From an uncultured Oscillospiraceae bacterium (GTDB lineage: Bacteria > Bacillota > Clostridia > Oscillospirales > Oscillospiraceae), in assembly GCA_934546725.1 (NCBI GenBank), contig CAKTED010000103.1, forward strand, positions 1 to 6,037: DNA of 6,037 nt. Reading direction: 5' to 3'. How positions within the stretch are numbered: the stretch's first letter is position 1; each line of letters starts with the position of its first letter. The notes below the pieces were generated by a model that was not told the DNA's origin, made no database searches, and was given only the letters and a program-made list of their open reading frames with translations. Position numbers and translations under genes: made by a program. Of this stretch, positions 1 through 3,217 are shown one piece after another.

Positions 1-1
1 G

Positions 2-565
2 GCGCTCATCCATGCTCCGCCTCTTCAAAAAACGGCGAAATGCAAACCCGAGCGCTCCGGCAGCCGCACCGCAAACCGCAAGCACAGCCGCAAGCGGCGG
101 CCGCAGAAACACAAGCGCCGCAAAAGCGGCCAGAAGCTGCGTCGCCTGTCCGGCCATGCTCGGCAGCAGCCCCGTATATTGCTGGCAGACAGCCCTGCAA
201 TCGACCGTAAGGCGACTGTAAAGGTGTCCGCTGTGGTATCCGTTCACGCTCTCGCAGTCCTTGCTTTTGAGCAGCTGCAAAAGCCCCGTTCTCAAATCGG
301 CCGAGCGTTTATCCGTCACGCGCCCGGACCAGGCGTTCATAAATCCGCCGAGAAGAGGAGCCGCAATGCTCAGCATTATAAGTGCAATACACCAAAATGG
401 GAATTTCCCATCCCCAAGTCTGCTGTTGAGCACGCCGCGCGATGAAAACGCCAGCGCCACGAAAAGCAGAGAGCGCAGCCCCGTCATGACCGCCAGCAGC
501 AGCCCGGCCCTGCGGCACGGTCTGAGCGCGCCGTCAAGCTCTGTTTTCGCCACTCCGCCTCCCAT
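2..565 (-). CDS. ABC exporter, N-terminal transmembrane domain (partial, runs off left edge)
   Basis: The first 188 residues of an ABC transporter are visible; the rest, including any ATPase domain, lies beyond the window. Hydrophobic segments sit at about residues 21-46, 57-76 and 133-176. Between them is a soluble loop containing GHLYSRLTVDC (113-123), which resembles the G-x-L-x-S-R-L-T-x-D motif of the exporter-type ABC membrane domain. This supports a fused half-transporter that moves a peptide or lipid-like substrate out of the cell. The start is an ATG at 565, preceded by GAGAGG at a good distance, and it overlaps the end of the peptidase gene by 32 bases, which suggests translational coupling. 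The protein begins directly with the membrane domain, so there is no N-terminal C39 peptidase domain of the kind that cleaves double-glycine leaders. Export of the mature product of the upstream 48-residue peptide is the likely job, inferred from context. Confidence 0.82.
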   Translation of the reverse strand, partial: MGGGVAKTELDGALRPCRRAGLLLAVMTGLRSLLFVALAFSSRGVLNSRLGDGKFPFWCIALIMLSIAAPLLGGFMNAWSGRVTDKRSADLRTGLLQLLKSKDCESVNGYHSGHLYSRLTVDCRAVCQQYTGLLPSMAGQATQLLAAFAALVFLRPPLAAVLAVCGAAAGALGFAFRRFLKRRSMDER

Positions 566-1010
566 TTGTTCCTCTCAGCAGCCTGATACAAAAGGCCTTC
601 ATCCTTCTGACGGGCCGCGACGCAAGCCGCAGCCGCCAGTATAACCCATACCCTGCGGAGCTCACGCTCCTCCAGCGGTCACTTCTCATAAATGCCTCCG
701 TGACGGCAACTATGCTGCCGCGTGGAACATTTTTTTCGCATATGTACTGCGCGTCGCCGCAGCAGGTATACCCGCCGCAGCTCACCGCCGTAACGCGATG
801 AAGCACAAAGCTTCCATTTTCCCTGCGATACAGCGGCAGATCGCCCCGCCGCAGCTCACGCGGCGGCGCCAGCCTCACGCGGCTCACTCCGCCATGAAGC
901 ATTGGCTCCATGCTGCCGCCCGTAACGGTCATCTCAACGCTTCCGCCGCGCGAAAGGATCTCCTCCATAAGCGGCGAAAGCTCCGCCATCGGTACGCTTC
1001 TTGTTTCCAA
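534..1010 (-). CDS. S24/S26-family (signal-peptidase-like) serine peptidase
   Basis: A 158-residue protein with the catalytic-serine box GGSMEPML (31-38), which matches the G-x-S-M-x-P motif of signal peptidase I and LexA-type peptidases. A second box follows, RRGDLPLYRR (54-63) then VLHRV (69-73), and CGDAQ at 84-88 matches the conserved G-D-x-x region. Ser33 is the likely nucleophile. The base is unclear: the usual Lys is not obvious and His71 of LHRV may replace it, as in SipW-like and archaeal/ER-type enzymes. No N-terminal membrane anchor is visible; the C terminus is very basic (several Arg/Lys from residue 126 on) and may hold the protein near the membrane or RNA. The start used is TTG at 1010, one base after the SLH stop, because the METRSVPMAEL extension looks like that of relatives; ATG at 989 (151 residues) is the alternative. 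Neither start has a strong ribosome binding site. Inferred role: leader removal from the upstream peptide. Confidence 0.78.
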   Translation of the reverse strand: METRSVPMAELSPLMEEILSRGGSVEMTVTGGSMEPMLHGGVSRVRLAPPRELRRGDLPLYRRENGSFVLHRVTAVSCGGYTCCGDAQYICEKNVPRGSIVAVTEAFMRSDRWRSVSSAGYGLYWRLRLASRPVRRMKAFCIRLLRGTNGRRSGENRA

Positions 1011-1011
1011 A

Positions 1012-1953
1012 TCAGTTCTTTTTCCCGATCAGGTCGCCGATATCAACGCTTCCGTCCGCCCCGGGTTTTACAACGTTCTGCTTCGAGTCATACTCGGCCT
1101 TTGCCTTTTTCTGCCACTGCATGAACGCCTCGGGACTCTCAAAGCTGTCGATAAAAGCGTCCTTATCCTCCAGCGCCTCGTATTCCTCCCAGGTATAGTC
1201 CTGCGGCTTCTTCGTCTCTGACGTACCTCCGCCTGACGTATTGCCCGGCGTTCCACCACCGGCAGAACCGCCGCCCGACGTACCGCCCGAAGAGCCGCCA
1301 TCGGATTTGCCATTTTTCGCGATCTCCGCAGCCGCGTCGAGCTGCGCGCGGGTAAATATCTTCTGCTCGATAAGGCGCTCTCCAAGCGTCACGCTCCCGC
1401 CCTTAAGAGGAGTATTCAGCGCGTTCCAGAGGATCTCGACCGCGTTTCCGCGAACAAAATCCGTATCGTCCGCGTCGCTCGCCACAAGCCCGAGCTTCTT
1501 CGCAAGCTTTGTACTGCTCCGGTAATCAAAATCCGGCTTCTCGCCGCTGTCCGCATAGCCCAGCGCGCGCAGAACGATGGTCAGGTACTGGTAATCCGTC
1601 ACCCTGTCCGTTCCGCCGAACCTCGTATCGCTGTAGCCCTCAACGTAGCCGTTTTCGTAGGCGTATGCAATGTATTTATCGGCCCATTTCGGCACGTCGG
1701 TAAACGGATGCGAATATTCGCTCTTCTCCGCAGCGGCTTCCACGCCAAGCATTCTCAGCAGCAGCGCCACGCTCTGGCTGCGGTCAAGTCCGGCCTCCAG
1801 CTCATATCCCTTGTCGCTGCCCTGAAAGAGGCCGAGCGAATAAAGCGCGTCGGCTTTCTTCACCTGGCTCACATTGTAAACTCCCGCCGCGCTGCCAAGG
1901 AGCATGGCTGACGCCATCGTCAATGACAGCAGCGTTGCAACCGTCTTTTTCAT
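1012..1953 (-). CDS. Secreted S-layer homology (SLH) domain protein with Gly/Ser linker and acidic tail
   Basis: A 313-residue exported protein. Residues 1-24 are a signal peptide: MKK followed by a hydrophobic stretch ending GSAAG. SLH-like repeats follow. The first is degenerate at about 38-70 (YSLGLFQGSDKGYELEAGLD, then RSQSVALLLRMLG). The second is clear at 82-133, with HPFTDVPKWADKYIAYAYENG and VEGYSDTRFGGTDRVTDYQ. A weaker third is at about 139-183. SLH repeats bind cell-wall polymers such as pyruvylated secondary polysaccharide. Residues 214-247 are a Gly/Ser/Thr-rich linker, and 251-313 form an acidic, aromatic tail (DYTWEEYEAL, SPEAFMQWQ) that I do not assign. The ATG at 1953 is chosen over an upstream in-frame codon at 2040 because it has a strong ribosome binding site and opens a proper signal peptide. 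It lies 98 bases after the pqqD-like gene and 1 base before the peptidase gene, so it looks like an operon member, which is unusual for a RiPP-type set. Confidence 0.88.
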   Translation of the reverse strand: MKKTVATLLSLTMASAMLLGSAAGVYNVSQVKKADALYSLGLFQGSDKGYELEAGLDRSQSVALLLRMLGVEAAAEKSEYSHPFTDVPKWADKYIAYAYENGYVEGYSDTRFGGTDRVTDYQYLTIVLRALGYADSGEKPDFDYRSSTKLAKKLGLVASDADDTDFVRGNAVEILWNALNTPLKGGSVTLGERLIEQKIFTRAQLDAAAEIAKNGKSDGGSSGGTSGGGSAGGGTPGNTSGGGTSETKKPQDYTWEEYEALEDKDAFIDSFESPEAFMQWQKKAKAEYDSKQNVVKPGADGSVDIGDLIGKKN

Positions 1954-1958
1954 ATGCC

Positions 1959-1966
1959 TCACCTCT
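1959..1966 (-). promoter_or_regulatory. Ribosome binding site that fixes the SLH gene start
   Basis: The minus strand reads AGAGGTGA five bases before ATG 1953, close to the full anti-Shine-Dalgarno complement. It is the strongest such site in the window. It argues against the longer reading from 2040, which would put 29 charged residues in front of the signal peptide. Confidence 0.8.
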
Positions 1967-2030
1967 GTTTTAAGGATGAATCTTTGCGTTTCGGGCCATT
2001 TCGGAAGGATCAGCTCTTTCCGCTCCAGCC

Positions 2031-2050
2031 CGCAGCGCAAAAACGCTGCG
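2031..2050 (-). other. Perfect 7-bp inverted repeat just after the PqqD-family stop codon
   Basis: On the minus strand CGCAGCG, loop TTTTTG, CGCTGCG begins one base after the TGA at 2054-2052. The stem is seven G/C-rich pairs with a six-base loop. No run of T follows it on the minus strand, so it is not a standard intrinsic terminator. It could be an RNA stability or processing element separating the peptide-modification genes from the SLH gene, or it could be chance. Confidence 0.45.
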
Positions 2051-2051
2051 C

Positions 2052-2318
2052 TCAGTCCGCAAGACAGCCCGCCTCGCGCAGAGTTTTCAGAAACTCCGCG
2101 ATATCGCGCCCGGCCTGCTCATCGCTCACCTCATACTCCGAGGTAAGAGCGGATATAAGCCCTGCCTCATCGGCGCCGTGCTCCAGCGTTCGCCACAGCA
2201 GCGCACCGCTGTCGTTAAGCGTAAGCATACCGTTAAAATTCACGCTTGCCTCGCCGACAGCGACAACAACTTGGCTTCCGGCCACCTGCCGAAGGACATA
2301 ATTTTCCCTGATCGTCAT
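2052..2318 (-). CDS. PqqD-family RiPP recognition element protein
   Basis: An 88-residue protein with the hallmark LNDSGALLWRTLEHG (34-48), the N-D-x-G-a-x-x-W signature of PqqD-like proteins. It is preceded by a predicted beta-strand region (8-33) and followed by helical segments containing SALTSEYEVSDEQAGRDI (56-73) and FLKTLREAGCL (76-86). This matches the small winged-helix-like RiPP recognition element fold, which binds the leader of a precursor peptide and presents it to modifying enzymes or proteases; in lasso clusters it is the B1 protein. The length is typical for a stand-alone PqqD. Its ATG overlaps the kinase stop in the ATGA arrangement (2318-2315), so the two are almost certainly co-translated. 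The natural client is the 48-residue peptide encoded just before the kinase. That partner is inferred from position, not shown. Confidence 0.88.
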   Translation of the reverse strand: MTIRENYVLRQVAGSQVVVAVGEASVNFNGMLTLNDSGALLWRTLEHGADEAGLISALTSEYEVSDEQAGRDIAEFLKTLREAGCLAD

Positions 2319-3091
2319 AATCCCGCCCCCTTCGCGGCGCTGCTCATGGTCTCAAAGCTCATTCTCGCCGCCGCCTCATCCGGCCTGTTCTCAAAAAGAA
2401 ACACCGGAATGTCTCTCAGCAGCGAATCCAGCGACGCAAGCAGCCGCTCCATATCATCCGGCATGAGCCTGTTAAGCGTCTGCTCGAGCACAAGCGGAAT
2501 GCTTTCCGCCGGTCCGAGCCGCCTTATGCGGTTTTCCGCCGCCTGCTCAAGAAAGCATATACCGCCCAGCGGCCAGCTCTCATTGATATTTATGCCATCC
2601 TTGCCGCACCACGGAGTGCCATACGCAAGCCAGCGACCGTTCGTGCGCCTCAGCGCGGGCTTATCATCGTTAAATACCCGCACCTCGTTCCCAAACGTGC
2701 TCTGCCATAATCTGGTGTGCGTGCTTTTCCCCCGTCCGCACGGGCCGGAAAAAAGGTACGCCCTTCCTTCGTATGCCGCGGCGGAGGCGTGAAGCATCAT
2801 TCCGTCAAAAGCAAGCAGCCGCCGGTAAAACTGGAATCCAGATTCCATGTACTCCACATCGTACCCGTCCTCGCACGGTGTGTCCTCAGCCGGATATCGG
2901 TAGAGGCACGGATCGATAATAATGTCCGCCGCGCCGCTTTTCTTCGTCCGGTACTCCCGGCACCGGAGGGTCATCCCCTCCGATGCCGGAAGCTCAACCG
3001 CCAGCCCGGCTATCTCAAGCCGCAGCTGTGTCTCTGGCTTAGTCTCCAAATTTGAGATCAAGCGTTCCGTTGGTCGCACTCTGAGGATCAT
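2315..3091 (-). CDS. HPr kinase/phosphorylase-like P-loop protein
   Basis: A 258-residue protein resembling the C-terminal domain of HPr serine kinase. The Walker A loop is GPCGRGKST (116-124) in the context LHASAAAYEGRAYLFSG, with the His (101) typical of this family. NDDKPAL (141-147) fits the conserved metal-binding acidic segment, and GTPWCGK (158-164) is a further family-like motif. The N-terminal domain of true HprK is absent, so this is one of the short relatives often found in peptide-modification clusters, where some members phosphorylate a side chain of the precursor (known for paeninodin-type lasso clusters). The start is uncertain. ATG 3091 gives the longest frame but overlaps the peptide gene by 53 bases in another frame. 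Family similarity really begins around LRLEIAGLAVEL (23-34), so a TTG at 3049 or a later non-ATG start is possible. The ATGA overlap with the PqqD gene indicates joint function. Confidence 0.85.
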   Translation of the reverse strand: MILRVRPTERLISNLETKPETQLRLEIAGLAVELPASEGMTLRCREYRTKKSGAADIIIDPCLYRYPAEDTPCEDGYDVEYMESGFQFYRRLLAFDGMMLHASAAAYEGRAYLFSGPCGRGKSTHTRLWQSTFGNEVRVFNDDKPALRRTNGRWLAYGTPWCGKDGININESWPLGGICFLEQAAENRIRRLGPAESIPLVLEQTLNRLMPDDMERLLASLDSLLRDIPVFLFENRPDEAAARMSFETMSSAAKGAGL

Positions 3092-3185
3092 CTATTTCCC
3101 ATCCAGAGCCACCGCTGATCATCAGCATCTCCTCCGCCTGAAACTGAATAAACTTTGCTTCAGGCGCCTCATACTGCTTTTTCAT
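3039..3185 (-). CDS. Putative 48-residue RiPP precursor peptide
   Basis: A short gene from ATG 3185 to TAA 3041-3039. It begins MKKQYEAPEAKFIQF, continues EEMLMISGG (18-26), and has a short C-terminal part that starts SGWEIDDPQ (27-35) and ends LDLKFGD (42-48). The first 24-26 residues look like a leader. Y5 and P8 match the YxxP element of Gram-positive lasso leaders, while F15, E19, M20, I23 and G25-G26 fit the -12, -8, -7, -4 and -2/-1 positions of double-glycine leaders. The remaining 22-23 residues, rich in Asp, Gly, Ser and Thr and with one Trp and no Cys, would be the core. It sits directly before a kinase-like protein and a PqqD-family protein, the usual place for a precursor. It begins 32 bases after the repeat-protein stop and has a good ribosome binding site. 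Core modification and cleavage point are not determined by the sequence. Confidence 0.82.
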   Translation of the reverse strand: MKKQYEAPEAKFIQFQAEEMLMISGGSGWEIDDPQSATNGTLDLKFGD

Positions 3186-3191
3186 GTGAAT

Positions 3192-3202
3192 CTTTCCTTT
3201 CC
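3192..3202 (-). promoter_or_regulatory. Ribosome binding site of the 48-residue peptide gene
   Basis: The minus strand reads GGAAAGGAAAG ending six bases before ATG 3185, which places the AGGA core about nine bases from the start. This is a clear purine-rich site in a 32-base gap and is the main reason to accept so short a reading frame as a real gene. Confidence 0.7.
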
Positions 3203-3217
3203 GAGTTACGACTGTTC

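Noticed and set aside
309..518. 69-residue minus-strand frame opposite the plus-strand start region
   Set aside because: It is out of frame with, and lies inside, the ABC membrane domain, which runs unbroken from 565 to the left edge with proper hydrophobic segments and a family motif.
1068..1385. Arg-rich 105-residue minus-strand frame inside the SLH gene
   Set aside because: It is a shifted reading of the Gly/Ser linker and tail, giving a repetitive Arg-rich product; the SLH frame has clear domain motifs over the same bases.
1954..2040. In-frame upstream extension of the SLH protein from 2040
   Set aside because: It would add 29 charged residues before a typical signal peptide and lacks a good ribosome binding site, whereas ATG 1953 has AGAGGTGA five bases upstream.
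2031..2050. Intrinsic terminator after the PqqD-family gene
   Set aside because: The stem is present, but the minus strand continues with GGCTGGAGC and not a run of T; the T run lies in the loop.
1954..2051. Separate promoter for the SLH gene in the 98-base gap
   Set aside because: No convincing -35/-10 pair with proper spacing; only weak A/T-rich fragments near GATTCATCCTTAAAA.
12..2301. Several open frames on the plus strand
   Set aside because: They lie opposite well-supported minus-strand genes, have low-complexity or Arg/Ser/Pro-rich translations typical of G+C-rich shadows, and show no family motifs.
2..3185. Calling the locus a lasso peptide cluster outright
   Set aside because: Only a PqqD-like B1 protein and a kinase are shared with lasso clusters; cyclase and B2 protease are not in view and the leader motif is incomplete.
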